A DNA stretch of 64,000 nt from Streptomyces sp. AC512_CC834 (GTDB lineage: Bacteria; Actinomycetota; Actinomycetes; Streptomycetales; Streptomycetaceae), in assembly GCF_019049325.1 (NCBI RefSeq), contig NZ_JAGMUO010000025.1, positions 1 to 64,000 on the forward strand, read 5' to 3'. The translations under genes and the position numbers were made by a program. The notes beneath the pieces were generated by a model. That model was not told the DNA's origin. It ran no database searches and saw nothing but the letters and a program-made list of their open reading frames with translations. Every line of letters starts with the position of its first letter. Within the stretch, counting starts at the first letter, position 1. This document shows positions 53,201-62,586 of this stretch, piece by piece.

Positions 53201-55723
53201 GTGGCGGACTCAGAGGCACGGGCAGAGGCAGAGGCAGAGGTAGAGGCAGGGACAGGGACGCGGGAGACGGGGACGCGGGAGATGGGGACGCGGGCGGCGG
53301 TGGGCGCGGAGGACGCGGCCCGGGAGGCGGCCGTCGAGGCGGCACTCGCACGCCTCGGCCTGGACGCGAAGGCCCGGCTGCTGTCCGGACAGGACATGTG
53401 GACGCTGCCCGCCCTGCCGGAGATCGGTCTGAGGTCCCTGGTGATGTCCGACGGCCCCGTCGGCGTGCGCGGCGTCCGCTGGACCTCCGACGACCCGTCC
53501 GTGGCCCTGCCCTCGCCGACCGCGCTCGCCGCCTGCTGGGACCCCGGCCTCGCCCACCGGGCCGGGGTGCTGCTGGCACAGGAGGCCCGCCGCAAGGGCG
53601 TCCACGTGCTGCTCGCCCCCACGGTCAACCTGCACCGCTCCCCGCTCGGCGGCCGGCACTTCGAGGCGTACAGCGAGGACCCGTACCTGACCGGCCGGAT
53701 CGGCACCGGCTACGTCCGGGGCGTCCAGTCCGGCGGCGTCGGCACCACCATGAAGCACTTCGTCGCCAACGACGCCGAGACCGACCGCTTCACCGTCGAC
53801 AACCTGGTCTCCGAACGCGCGCTGCGCGAGCTGTACCTGGCCCCCTTCGAGGCCATCGTCGAGGGCGCCCGGCCCTGGGGCGTCATGACCGCCTACAACT
53901 CGGTCAACGGCCCGACCATGACCGAGCACCACCACCTGGTCAACGAGGTCCTGCGCGGCGAGTGGGGCTTCGACGGCTTCAACGTCTCCGACTGGGCGGC
54001 CGCCCGCTCCACCACCGGCGCCCTCAAGGGCGGCCTGGACGTGGCGATGCCCGGCCCGAGGACCGTGTACGGCGAGGCGCTCGCGCGGGCCGTCCGCGCC
54101 GGCGAGGCCGAGGAGGCCGAGGTGGACGCCGCCGTACGCAACGTGCTGCGGCTCGCCGCCCGCGTCGGCGCCCTCGACGGCGCCGAACCGGCCGTCACCG
54201 AACCGCCGGAGCCCGTGGACGGCCCCGCACTCGCCCGCGAGATCGCCCGCCGCTCCTTCGTCCTCGTCCGCAACGAGGGCCCGGCGCTCCCGCTGCGGCC
54301 CGGCACGGTCGCGCTGACCGGCGCCGCCGCCCGCGACGCCCGCGTCCTCGGCGGCGGCTCCGCCACCGTCTTCCCCGCGCACGTCGTCAGCCCGCTGGAC
54401 GGCCTCACCGCGGCCCTCCCGGCCGGCGCCCTCACCTACGCGGTCGGCGCCGACCCGAACACCGAACTCGCCGTCGCCGACCGGGGCTTCGAGCTGCGCG
54501 CCGTCTGCCGCGACACCGCCGGCGAGGTCATCGGCACCGGGGCGGCACCCAACGGGCACATCCAGTGGATGGGCTCCGACCTCCCCGCCGGCGTCACCCA
54601 CGACAGGCTGCACACCGTCGAATTGACCGGCACCTTCACCCCGCGCGAGAGCGGCCCGCACACCTTCGGCATCAAGGGCATGGGCGCCTTCACCCTCACC
54701 GTCGACGGCACCACGTACTACGACGACCACCAGCGCCCCGCCAAGGACGACCCCTTCCTGACCTTCTTCGGCGCCCCCGAACCCCGCGCCGAGGTGGAAC
54801 TCACCGCAGGCCGGCCCGTCGACGTCGCCCTCCGGTACGTCGTCGACCTGCCCGGGGGCACGGCGATGAAGGTCGTCACCTTCGCCCTCGCCCACGCCGA
54901 GCCGCAGCGCGACCCGGACGAGCTGATCGCCGAGGCGGCCCGGGCCGCGGGCGCCGCCGACACCGCCGTGGTCGTCGTCGCCACCACCGACCGGGTCGAG
55001 TCCGAGGGCTTCGACCGCACCGACCTGCGGCTCCCCGGCCGCCAGGACGACCTGGTCCGCGCGGTCGCCGCCGCCAACCCGAACACCGTCGTGGTCGTCA
55101 ACTCCGGCTCCCCGGTGGAGCTGCCGTGGCGCGAGGACGTCGCCGCCGTACTGCTGAGCTGGTTCCCCGGCCAGGAGGGCGGCGCGGCCCTGGCCGACGT
55201 CCTGACCGGCGCCCACGAGCCCGGCGGCCGGCTGCCCACCACCTGGGGCGCCCTGGCCGACGCGCCGGTCACCCGGGTGACCCCGGCCGGCGGTGAGCTT
55301 CCCTACGACGAGGACGTCTTCATCGGCTACCGGGCCTGGGACCGGGCAGGACGCACCCCGGCCCATCCCTTCGGCCACGGCCTCGGCTACACCGACTGGA
55401 CCTACGAGTCCGCCGACGTGGAGGGCACCACCGCGAGGATCCGCGTCCGCAACACCGGCGACCGCCCCGGCCGCGAGGTCGTCCAGCTCTACCTCGCCCC
55501 CGCCGAACGCGACGCCGCCCGCCCCCTGCGCCGGCTGGCCGGGTTCGCCGGGGCCGAGGCCGCACCCGGCGAGTGCGTCGAGGTCACCGTCGAGCTGCCG
55601 CGCCGCGCCTTCGAGAGCTGGGACGGGGCGACCGGCTCGTGGGTGTTTGTGAAGGGTTCGTACGAACTCCAGATCGGACGCTCGATCGCGGACCGCCGGA
55701 TCACCGCGACGATTAACGTCTGA
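53201..55723 (+). CDS. GH3 beta-glycosidase with PA14-like insert
   Basis: 840 residues from GTG at 53201, GAGGAGG upstream. The first 40 residues are a low-complexity acidic/TGTRE repeat, not a signal peptide, so it is probably cytosolic. The GH3 barrel covers about 45-345 with nucleophile Asp264 in GFNVSDWAA and the KHF-ND stretch TMKHFVANDAETDR. The second domain is interrupted by a PA14-like domain (about 440-560, GPHTFGIKGMGAFTLTVDG) and a C-terminal Fn3-like domain closes it (AHPFGHGLGYTDWTYESA). It should release glucose or similar sugars from oligosaccharides or glycosides. Confidence 0.9.
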   Translation: MADSEARAEAEAEVEAGTGTRETGTREMGTRAAVGAEDAAREAAVEAALARLGLDAKARLLSGQDMWTLPALPEIGLRSLVMSDGPVGVRGVRWTSDDPSVALPSPTALAACWDPGLAHRAGVLLAQEARRKGVHVLLAPTVNLHRSPLGGRHFEAYSEDPYLTGRIGTGYVRGVQSGGVGTTMKHFVANDAETDRFTVDNLVSERALRELYLAPFEAIVEGARPWGVMTAYNSVNGPTMTEHHHLVNEVLRGEWGFDGFNVSDWAAARSTTGALKGGLDVAMPGPRTVYGEALARAVRAGEAEEAEVDAAVRNVLRLAARVGALDGAEPAVTEPPEPVDGPALAREIARRSFVLVRNEGPALPLRPGTVALTGAAARDARVLGGGSATVFPAHVVSPLDGLTAALPAGALTYAVGADPNTELAVADRGFELRAVCRDTAGEVIGTGAAPNGHIQWMGSDLPAGVTHDRLHTVELTGTFTPRESGPHTFGIKGMGAFTLTVDGTTYYDDHQRPAKDDPFLTFFGAPEPRAEVELTAGRPVDVALRYVVDLPGGTAMKVVTFALAHAEPQRDPDELIAEAARAAGAADTAVVVVATTDRVESEGFDRTDLRLPGRQDDLVRAVAAANPNTVVVVNSGSPVELPWREDVAAVLLSWFPGQEGGAALADVLTGAHEPGGRLPTTWGALADAPVTRVTPAGGELPYDEDVFIGYRAWDRAGRTPAHPFGHGLGYTDWTYESADVEGTTARIRVRNTGDRPGREVVQLYLAPAERDAARPLRRLAGFAGAEAAPGECVEVTVELPRRAFESWDGATGSWVFVKGSYELQIGRSIADRRITATINV

Positions 55724-55758
55724 CTCCGGGACGCCCGCGAGGGAGTGCCCCCGCGAAC

Positions 55759-55794
55759 AGCCCCGGTCCGGGACCTGACGGCAGGGCCGGGGCT
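55759..55794 (+). terminator. Terminator after the GH3 gene
   Basis: AGCCCCGG (55759-55766) pairs with CCGGGGCT (55787-55794), and the stem can grow to 11 bp with one G-U pair. It lies 36 bp beyond the GH3 stop codon, in the convergent gap before the aldose epimerase gene. Confidence 0.55.
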
Positions 55795-55844
55795 GAGCGG
55801 TGGGCGCGCGGCCTCCGCCGACGCCCGCCGACGCGTCGAGAACT

Positions 55845-55940
55845 CGCCGGCGCACCGAGAACCTCGCTAGCGCACCGAGAAACTCGCTAGCGCACCGAGA
55901 AACTCGCTAACGCAACCGAGGAACGCGCTAGCGCACCGAG
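55845..55940. repeat. 20-bp tandem repeat copied from the 3' end of the aldose-epimerase gene
   Basis: The unit CTAGCGCACCGAGAAACTCG occurs with small changes four to five times between about 55845 and 55940. The copy nearest the gene includes its last codons and stop (FSVR and TAG on the minus strand); the others lie after the stop. The repeats therefore look like serial duplications of the gene end, by slippage. Confidence 0.75.
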
Positions 55941-56908
55941 AAGCCGTACACCGTCTCCGAGCGGAACACCTCGCCCGGCCGCAGCACCGTGCTCGGGAAC
56001 TCCGGCCGGTTCGGGGAGTCCGGGAAGTGCTGTGTCTCCAGCGCGATCCCGTCCCCGGGGGCGAGGGGCTCGCCCAGGTGGTCGGCCGTGTAGAGCTGCA
56101 GTCCCGGCTCGGTCGTCGCCACCGTGAGCACGCGCCCCGACGCCGGGTCGTACAGCTCGGCGACCTCCTCGGCGGTGGCGGTCACGCCCTTGTCGAGGAC
56201 GAAGTTGTGGTCGTATCCCGAGCCGGTCTTGCGCGCCTGCCGGAAGTCGAAGCGGGTGCCGGTCACGTCCTCCGGGCCGCCCGTCGGGATCAGATCGGCG
56301 TCGACCGGCGTGATCCGGGAGGCGGCGAGCCGCAGCTCGTGCCCGCCCGCGTGCCCGGAGCCGCTCAGGTTGAAGTAGCTGTGGTTCGTCGGGTTCAGCA
56401 CGGTCGGCGCGTCCGTGACCGCCTCGTAGGCGATCCGCAGCGCCCCCGGCTCCTGAAGCGTGTACGTCACCGAGATCTCCACCCGGCCCGGGAAGCCCTC
56501 CTCGCCGTGCGGGCTGACCAGGCGGAGCCGGATGCAGTGTCCGGCGTCCCCGACGGGCTCCACGTCCCACACGCGCTTGTCGAAGCCGCGCTCGCCGCCG
56601 TGCAGCGAGTTCGGCCCGTTGTTGAGGGCCAGCGTGTACGTCCGCCCGTCCAGCGCGAGACGTCCGCCCGCGATCCGGTTGGCGTAGCGCCCGACGAGCG
56701 CGCCGAGGTAGGGCTCCGGGTGCGTCACATAGCCGTCCAGATCGGCGAACCCCAGCACCACGTCGGCGGTGTTCCCGTCCCGGTCCGGGACCTCGGCCGA
56801 CTGCACGATCCCGCCGTACGACAGGACCCGTACCCGTACGCCGGACCGCTCCAGGGTCCAGCGGTGTACCGGGGTGCCGTCGGAAAGTGTGCCGAAGAGT
56901 TCGCTCAT
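55928..56908 (-). CDS. Aldose 1-epimerase (galactose mutarotase family), cytosolic
   Basis: 326 residues from the ATG at 56908. Family motifs are SYGGIVQSAEVPD, GRYANRIAGGRL, NSLHGGERGFDKRVW, NPTNHSYFNLSG and YDHNFVLDKG, with Glu in IALETQHFPDSPN. No signal peptide is present, unlike the paralogue at 33755-34903. It would speed sugar anomer exchange in the cell next to the GH3 enzyme gene. Confidence 0.92.
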   Translation of the reverse strand: MSELFGTLSDGTPVHRWTLERSGVRVRVLSYGGIVQSAEVPDRDGNTADVVLGFADLDGYVTHPEPYLGALVGRYANRIAGGRLALDGRTYTLALNNGPNSLHGGERGFDKRVWDVEPVGDAGHCIRLRLVSPHGEEGFPGRVEISVTYTLQEPGALRIAYEAVTDAPTVLNPTNHSYFNLSGSGHAGGHELRLAASRITPVDADLIPTGGPEDVTGTRFDFRQARKTGSGYDHNFVLDKGVTATAEEVAELYDPASGRVLTVATTEPGLQLYTADHLGEPLAPGDGIALETQHFPDSPNRPEFPSTVLRPGEVFRSETVYGFSVR

Positions 56909-56979
56909 GTGCGGAACTCTAGGACATGCCCAGGTCAGGCCGGTCAGGTCGGTCACGCTGGTTACGCCGGCCACGCCGG

Positions 56980-57897
56980 TCAGGGCGTCTTCGCGGTCAC
57001 CGCGCGGTACGCGATCTCGGCCAGCCGGGCCTGCCCGCTGACGCTCGGGTGGAACCAGTCCCAGTGGCTCAACTGGTCCGTGCCGAACCGGTACGCGTGG
57101 ACCGCGCCGTCGTCGGTGCGGCACCGCCGGTCCTTCGCGCAGACCTCCCGCAGCACCTCGTTGTAGTCCTCCACCCGGTCCCGCACGGTGTTGCGCCGCA
57201 GGGTCGCCGCCGAGTCCATGGAGTCCGCGTCGCCCAGCATCGACGGGCACAGGCCCAGCTTCCACACCTGTTTGCCCAGCGCGTTGGTGCGCCCCTGGGA
57301 CCACAGCCGCTTCAGGTCCGGGATGCTCGACACGTACACCTGCGCCTTGGGCAGCTTCTCGCGCAGGGTGGCCATCGCCTCCTCGAACTGGGCCCGGAAG
57401 TCCGCCACCGAGGTCATCGCCGAGGTCGTGGACCGGCACGCGTCGTTCGCCCCGGCCATCACCGCCACCAGTTGCGGCTCGTGCTTCGCCGCCCGGGTCA
57501 CCTGGGCGGTCAGATCCGCCATCCGGGCCCCGGTGACCGCGTAGTTCCAGCTTTTCCCGGGCGCCTTCGCCTTACCCAGCAGGCGTACGGCGAGAGAGTC
57601 GACCTCGGCGCTGCTGCCGGTCGCCCACGACACTTCGGGGCAGTCCGACAGGACCGTACAGGCGTCGAAGCCGCGCGTGATGGAGTCGCCCACGGCGGCG
57701 ACCGACGCCGGACTCGTGTCCCAGGCCGGAGCGGTCTTCGACCGCTTCGACGCGCTGGGCGAGGGGGCGGGGGAGTCGCCGCCCGCGGCGTCGCAGCCCG
57801 CCACGCCCAGGACGGCGGCGGTCAGGACGGCGAGCGCGGCACGCGCACGGCCAAGGCCGCGGCCACCCCGCGTCCTGCGCTCCGACACTCGCCCCAT
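56980..57897 (-). CDS. SGNH/GDSL-hydrolase lipoprotein
   Basis: 305 residues. A lipobox with Cys35 (LGVAGC) marks it as a lipoprotein. The catalytic Ser72 is in block I (VAVGDSITRG), block III is MAGANDACR, and the Asp-His pair is in DWFHPSVSG. Cys pairs (DACTVLSDCP, VCAKDRRCR) probably form disulfides. It should be an esterase or lipase on the outer face of the membrane; the substrate is unknown. Confidence 0.88.
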   Translation of the reverse strand: MGRVSERRTRGGRGLGRARAALAVLTAAVLGVAGCDAAGGDSPAPSPSASKRSKTAPAWDTSPASVAAVGDSITRGFDACTVLSDCPEVSWATGSSAEVDSLAVRLLGKAKAPGKSWNYAVTGARMADLTAQVTRAAKHEPQLVAVMAGANDACRSTTSAMTSVADFRAQFEEAMATLREKLPKAQVYVSSIPDLKRLWSQGRTNALGKQVWKLGLCPSMLGDADSMDSAATLRRNTVRDRVEDYNEVLREVCAKDRRCRTDDGAVHAYRFGTDQLSHWDWFHPSVSGQARLAEIAYRAVTAKTP

Positions 57898-58111
57898 ACC
57901 GGTCCCACCCCTCGCCTCGTGCCTCCAACGTGCTCAACCCATGACACCGCGCGAGGGTTCCCGAGGGCGGCGATGCAACGGCTCACACCCGTACAAGGGT
58001 CCTGCCGGGTGAATGGCGGAGGTTTGTCGGCGGCGGGACCGACGGTACGTCACACTCCTTGCGCCGTCGCACGGTAGCCTCGCCATCAACGTGACCCGCC
58101 CGGTCACCGCC

Positions 58112-58152
58112 GTTCCACCAGTTCCACCAGTTCTACCCGTTCCACCCGTTCC
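58112..58152. repeat. 9-bp tandem repeat in the DUF3145 leader
   Basis: GTTCCACCA twice, then GTTCTACCC, GTTCCACCC and a final GTTCC, from 58112 to 58152. It lies 30 bp upstream of the DUF3145 start and downstream of any promoter there; a regulatory role is possible but not shown. Confidence 0.6.
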
Positions 58153-58181
58153 GAGATGTCCCGCTCAGCCCGGAGGTTCCG

Positions 58182-58676
58182 GTGACGACACGTGGAGTTC
58201 TGTACGTGCACTCCGCGCCGCGCGCGCTCTGCCCGCACGTCGAGTGGGCCATCGCCGGGGTGCTCGGCACGCGCGTCGGCCTGGACTGGATCCGGCAGCC
58301 CGCCGCGCCCGGCACCTGGCGCTCGGAGTTCTCCTGGCAGGGCCAGGCCGGCATCGCCTCCAAGCTCGCCTCCGCGCTGCGCGGCTGGCAGTTGCTGCGC
58401 TTCGAGGCCACCGCGGAACCCTCCGCGAACGCCGAGGGCGAGCGCTATAGCTGCACTCCCGACCTCGGCATCTTCCACGCCGTCACCGGCATCCACGGCG
58501 ACATCATGATCCCCGAGGACCGGCTGCGCGCCGCCCTGGTCCGCTCCCGGCGCGGCGAGAGCGACCTGGAGTCCGACATCGCCAAGCTCCTCGGCAAGCC
58601 CTGGGACGACGAACTGGAGCCCTTCCGCCACGCGGGCGAGGGCGCCCCGGTCCGCTGGCTGCACCAGGTGGTGTGA
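58182..58676 (+). CDS. DUF3145 family protein
   Basis: 164 residues from GTG at 58182 with CGGAGG upstream. The sequence VLYVHSAPRALCPHVEWAIAGVLG and GTWRSEFSWQGQAGIASKLASAL matches, from memory, the actinobacterial DUF3145 family. It is always found near the fatty acid synthase genes in Streptomyces, as here. Function is unknown. Confidence 0.85.
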   Translation: MTTRGVLYVHSAPRALCPHVEWAIAGVLGTRVGLDWIRQPAAPGTWRSEFSWQGQAGIASKLASALRGWQLLRFEATAEPSANAEGERYSCTPDLGIFHAVTGIHGDIMIPEDRLRAALVRSRRGESDLESDIAKLLGKPWDDELEPFRHAGEGAPVRWLHQVV

Positions 58677-58701
58677 CACCTCCTGCTCCCCGCCCCGGCA
58701 C

Positions 58702-58749
58702 ACGTGAAGGGCCCCACCGAAACGTTCCGTTCGGTGGGGCCCTTCACGT
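58702..58749. terminator. Bidirectional terminator between DUF3145 and fabF
   Basis: A perfect 20-bp stem pairs 58702-58721 with 58730-58749, with an 8-nt loop. It lies between two convergent stop codons (58676 and 58765) and can end transcription from both sides. Confidence 0.9.
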
Positions 58750-58764
58750 ACGTACGGCAGTCGC

Positions 58765-60054
58765 TCAGACCGACCGGAACGCGAGCACGACATTGTGCCC
58801 GCCGAAGCCGAACGAGTCGTTCAGCGCGGCGATACGGCCCTCGACCGGGAGCTTGCGGGCCTCGCCGCGGACGATGTCCGCGTTGGCCTCGGCCTCGGGG
58901 TCGAGGTTCTCGACGTTGATGGTCGGCGGCGCCACCCGGTGGTACAGGGCGAGCACGGTCGCGACCGACTCCACGCCGCCCGCGCCACCGAGCAGGTGAC
59001 CGGTCATCGACTTGGTGCCGGAGACCGCCATGTGGTCGACGTCGTCTCCGAGGACCTTGCGCAGCGCCTTCAGCTCGGCGATGTCACCGGCCGGCGTCGA
59101 GGTGGCGTGCGCGTTGACGTGCACGATCTCGGCCGGGTCCAGGTCATTGCGGTCCAGCAGGTTCTGCAGGGCGGCCGAGATGCCGCGGCCCTCCGGCTCC
59201 GGCTGCACGATGTCGTGGCTGTCGGCGGAGACGCCCTGGCCGACCGCCTCCGCGTAGACGCGGGCACCGCGCGCGGCGGCGTGCTCGGCGGACTCCAGGA
59301 CGACGACGCCGGCGCCCTCACCGAGGACGAAGCCGTCCCGGCCCGTGTCGAAGGGGCGCGAGGCACCCTGCGGGTCGTCGTTGTTCTTGGACATCGCCAT
59401 CATGTTGCCGAACGCGGCGATGGGCAGCGGGTGGATCGCCGCCTCCGTGCCACCCGCGACGACGACGTCGGCGCGGCCGGTGCGGATCATCTCGATGGCG
59501 TAGCCGATGGCCTCGGCACCCGACGCGCAGGCGGAGACCGGCGTGTGCACGCCGGCACGGGCGCCCACGGCCAGGCCCACGTTGGCCGAGGGGCCGTTCG
59601 GCATCAGCATGGGGACGGTGTGCGGGGAGACGCGGCGGACGCCCTTCTCCTTCAGCACGTCGTACTGGTCGAGCAGGGTCGTCACGCCGCCGATGCCGGA
59701 GGCGATGACCGCACCGAGCCGGTCGGGGTCGACATGGGCCGCCCCGTCGTCCACGGGGCTCTCGCCCGCCTTGCCGGAGTATCCGGCGTCCTTCCAGGCC
59801 TCCTGGGCCGCGATCAGCGCGAACTGCGCCGAGCGGTCCAGTCGGCGGGCCTGCGGTCGCGGGATGACCTCGGAGGGGTCCACGGCGGCGGGCGCGGCGA
59901 TGCGGACCGCCTGGTCGGCGGCCCACTCCTGCTCCAGGGGCTGGACGCCGGACTTGCCGGCCACCAGGCCCTCCCAGGTCGAGGCTGCGTCGCCACCCAG
60001 CGGTGTGGTTGCGCCGATACCGGTGACGACCACGGTGCGATTGGTCGAGCTCAC
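58765..60054 (-). CDS. fabF: 3-oxoacyl-ACP synthase II
   Basis: 429 residues from GTG at 60054. The active-site Cys is in PVSACASGAEAIGYA, and the two His are in VNAHATSTPAGD and MTGHLLGGAGG. It elongates acyl-ACP with malonyl-ACP in the housekeeping type II fatty acid pathway. It is the last gene of the fabD-fabH-acpP-fabF set. Confidence 0.96.
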   Translation of the reverse strand: MSSTNRTVVVTGIGATTPLGGDAASTWEGLVAGKSGVQPLEQEWAADQAVRIAAPAAVDPSEVIPRPQARRLDRSAQFALIAAQEAWKDAGYSGKAGESPVDDGAAHVDPDRLGAVIASGIGGVTTLLDQYDVLKEKGVRRVSPHTVPMLMPNGPSANVGLAVGARAGVHTPVSACASGAEAIGYAIEMIRTGRADVVVAGGTEAAIHPLPIAAFGNMMAMSKNNDDPQGASRPFDTGRDGFVLGEGAGVVVLESAEHAAARGARVYAEAVGQGVSADSHDIVQPEPEGRGISAALQNLLDRNDLDPAEIVHVNAHATSTPAGDIAELKALRKVLGDDVDHMAVSGTKSMTGHLLGGAGGVESVATVLALYHRVAPPTINVENLDPEAEANADIVRGEARKLPVEGRIAALNDSFGFGGHNVVLAFRSV

Positions 60055-60163
60055 GGGAATTCTTTCTCCAACGGGATACGGATTCGTACGGCGCCACCGC
60101 CGGGCGGCGGGGCAGTCTGCCCGGATCTGTCCGATACCCGGGTTATGCCCGAGTATCGACGGA

Positions 60164-60412
60164 TCAGGCCTGGTGGTCGAGGATGTACTTCGTCGCGTCG
60201 CCGACCGTCTTGAGGTTCTTGACGTCCTCGTCCGGGATCTTGACGTCGAAGCGCTCTTCGGCGGCGACGACGACCTCGACCATGGACAGGGAGTCGACGT
60301 CCAGGTCGTCGGTGAAGGACTTGTCCAACTGGACGTCCTCAACCGGGATGCCGGCGATCTCGTTCACGATGTCCGCGAGACCGGCGACGATCTCTTCCTG
60401 AGTGGCGGCCAT
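60164..60412 (-). CDS. acpP: Acyl carrier protein of fatty acid synthesis
   Basis: 82 residues with the phosphopantetheine site at Ser41 in LDVDSLSMVEVV. ATG is preceded by AAGGAG. It carries acyl chains for FabD, FabH and FabF. Differs from the operon-linked ACP at 3648-3878. Confidence 0.97.
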   Translation of the reverse strand: MAATQEEIVAGLADIVNEIAGIPVEDVQLDKSFTDDLDVDSLSMVEVVVAAEERFDVKIPDEDVKNLKTVGDATKYILDHQA

Positions 60413-60516
60413 GATGGCGCTCCTTCTTTGTTGTCCGGAGGGTGTGGCGGCCCGCCGCGTCGGCGGCAGGGTGTTGCTGCTCTCCGTTCCGGACCGCGTG
60501 ATCCGGCACGGAGTGC

Positions 60517-61548
60517 CTAGGGGAGGGTAACGACCGTCGCGGCGTAGACGAGACCCGCCCCGAAGCCGATGACGAGGGCGGTGTCGCCGCTCTTCGCGTC
60601 GCCGGTCGCCAGAAGCCGCTCCATCGCGAGCGGAATCGAGGCGGCCGAGGTGTTGCCGGTGGTGCGGATGTCACGGGCGACCGTGACGTGCTCCGGCAGT
60701 TTAAGCGTCTTCACCATCGAGTCGATGATCCGCACGTTGGCCTGGTGCGGGATGAAGACGTCCAGGTCGTCCGGGCTGATCCCGGCCGCGTCCAGCGCCT
60801 GCTGAGCGACCTTCGCCATCTCGAACACGGCCCAGCGGAACACCGCCTGGCCCTCCTGCGTGATCGCAGGAAACTTGACGTTGCCCTCGGAGTCGAGGGG
60901 CAGTTCGGAGACGTCGCCGATCCTGAACCGGTCCCAGGGGACCGTCTGCTTGATCGTCTCGGACTTGTCGCCCTCCGAGCCCCAGACCGTCGGGCCGATC
61001 GCCGGCTCCTGGGACGGGCCGACCACGACCGCGCCGGCGCCGTCGCCGAAGAGGAAGGCGGTGGCCCGGTCCTCCAGGTCGGTCAGGTCGGACAGCCGCT
61101 CCACGCCGATGACGAGTACGTACTCCGCCGAGCCCTCGACGATCATGCCCTTGGCCAGGGTCAGGCCGTAGCCGAAGCCCGCGCAGCCCGCCGAGATGTC
61201 GAAGGCCGCGGCCTTGTCCGTGCCGAGCCGGTCGGCGATCTCGGTGGCGATGGCCGGGGTCTGGCTGAAGTGCGACACGGTCGAGACGACCACGGCGCCG
61301 ATCTGCCCGGCGTCGATACCGGCGTCCGCGATCGCCTTGCCGGACGCCTCGACCGACATCGCGGCGACGGTCTCCTCGGGGCCGGCCCAGTGCCGGGTCT
61401 CGATGCCGGAGCGTGAGCGGATCCACTCGTCGGACGAGTCGATCGTCTCGAGGATCACCTCGTTCGGCACCACCCGGGTCGGACGGTATCCGCCGACGCC
61501 GAGGATGCGCGCGTACGGGGCGCCCTTGCTGGGCTTGATCTTCGACAT
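60517..61548 (-). CDS. fabH: 3-oxoacyl-ACP synthase III of fatty acid synthesis
   Basis: 343 residues; AAGGAG upstream of the ATG. The triad is seen in DISAGCAGFGYGL (Cys), IPHQANVRI (His) and GNTSAASIP (Asn). It starts chains from acyl-CoA and malonyl-ACP; in Streptomyces this enzyme accepts branched starters. Confidence 0.96.
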   Translation of the reverse strand: MSKIKPSKGAPYARILGVGGYRPTRVVPNEVILETIDSSDEWIRSRSGIETRHWAGPEETVAAMSVEASGKAIADAGIDAGQIGAVVVSTVSHFSQTPAIATEIADRLGTDKAAAFDISAGCAGFGYGLTLAKGMIVEGSAEYVLVIGVERLSDLTDLEDRATAFLFGDGAGAVVVGPSQEPAIGPTVWGSEGDKSETIKQTVPWDRFRIGDVSELPLDSEGNVKFPAITQEGQAVFRWAVFEMAKVAQQALDAAGISPDDLDVFIPHQANVRIIDSMVKTLKLPEHVTVARDIRTTGNTSAASIPLAMERLLATGDAKSGDTALVIGFGAGLVYAATVVTLP

Positions 61549-61564
61549 GCTGTCGCGCTCCTTG

Positions 61565-62503
61565 TCAGGCCTGCTGGGTGTGCTCGGCGACGAGCTCGCG
61601 GGCCGCGTCGAGGTCGGCGGGGGACTTCAGGGCCAGCGTCTTCACGCCGGGCAGCGCACGCTTGGCCAGCCCGGTCAGCGTGCCGCCCGGGCACACCTCG
61701 ACGATCGCGGTGACGCCCAGCTCCTTGAACGTCTCCATGCACAGGTCCCAGCGGACCGGGTTGGCCACCTGGCCGACCAGCCGCTCCAGCACCTCGGCGC
61801 CGGTGGCGACGGCCCGCCCGTCCTTGTTCGAGACGTACGTCACCTTCGGGTCGCCCGGCGTCAGCGCCTTCGCCGCCTCGGCGAGCGTGTCCACCGCCGG
61901 CGCCATGTGCCGCGTGTGGAACGCGCCGGCCACCTTCAGCGGGACGACCTTGCGGACACCCTCGGGCTTGTCCTCGCTCAGCGCGGCCAACTGCTCCATG
62001 GTGCCGGCCGCCACGATCTGCCCCGCGCCGTTCACGTTCGCCGGGGTCAGGCCGAGCTTCTCCAGGTGCGCGACGCTCACCTCGGGGTCGCCGCCGAGCA
62101 GCGCCGACATGCCGGTCTCCGTCACCGCGGCGGCCTCGGCCATGGCCAGGCCCCGACGGCGTACGAGGGTCAGCGCGGCGGTGTCGTCGAGGACGCCCGC
62201 GAACGCGGCGGCGGTGATCTCACCGACGCTGTGCCCCGCGACCGCGCCGGGCGCGATCTCGGCCGCAATGTCACCGAGTGCCGCGGCGGAGAGGAGACCG
62301 GCGGCGACCAGCAGCGGCTGGGCGACGGACGTGTCACGGATCTCGTCCGCGTCGGCCTTGGTACCGAAGTGGGCGAGATCGAGTCCAATGGCGTCGGACC
62401 ACGCGGCGACGCGGTCCGCGGCGCCGGGAAGGGCGAGCCAGTCAGTCAGGAAGCCGGGCGTCTGGGCGCCCTGGCCGGGAGCGACGAGTACGAGCACTCT
62501 CAC
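61565..62503 (-). CDS. fabD: Malonyl-CoA:ACP transacylase
   Basis: 312 residues from GTG at 62503. The active-site Ser lies in AGHSVGEITAAAFAG, with LVLVAPGQGAQTPGF near the start. It loads malonyl onto AcpP. It may also serve the ACP of the left-hand operon, which has no acyltransferase of its own. Confidence 0.95.
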   Translation of the reverse strand: MRVLVLVAPGQGAQTPGFLTDWLALPGAADRVAAWSDAIGLDLAHFGTKADADEIRDTSVAQPLLVAAGLLSAAALGDIAAEIAPGAVAGHSVGEITAAAFAGVLDDTAALTLVRRRGLAMAEAAAVTETGMSALLGGDPEVSVAHLEKLGLTPANVNGAGQIVAAGTMEQLAALSEDKPEGVRKVVPLKVAGAFHTRHMAPAVDTLAEAAKALTPGDPKVTYVSNKDGRAVATGAEVLERLVGQVANPVRWDLCMETFKELGVTAIVEVCPGGTLTGLAKRALPGVKTLALKSPADLDAARELVAEHTQQA

Positions 62504-62563
62504 ACTCTCTCTTGAGGACGGCCAAGACCGCCCGTGAGGACAGGGACGAAGAACACGAAGGGG

Positions 62564-62584
62564 TTTTGTGGACCCCCGACAAAA
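62564..62584. promoter_or_regulatory. Inverted repeat in the fasR-fabD gap
   Basis: TTTTGT (62564-62569) and ACAAAA (62579-62584) form a 6-bp inverted repeat with a 9-bp spacer. It is the only AT-rich palindrome in the 83-bp gap, and FasR is known to act on the fabD promoter in S. coelicolor, so this is a fair candidate site. A short terminator is the alternative. Confidence 0.45.
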
Positions 62585-62586
62585 GC

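Noticed and set aside
53210..55855. 881-codon minus-strand frame opposite the GH3 gene
   Set aside because: A shadow frame over a gene with complete GH3 motifs; it has no domain of its own.
55845..55940. Repeat array as a possible CRISPR or attachment site
   Set aside because: Units are head to tail without spacers and copy a gene end; there is no integrase or cas gene nearby.
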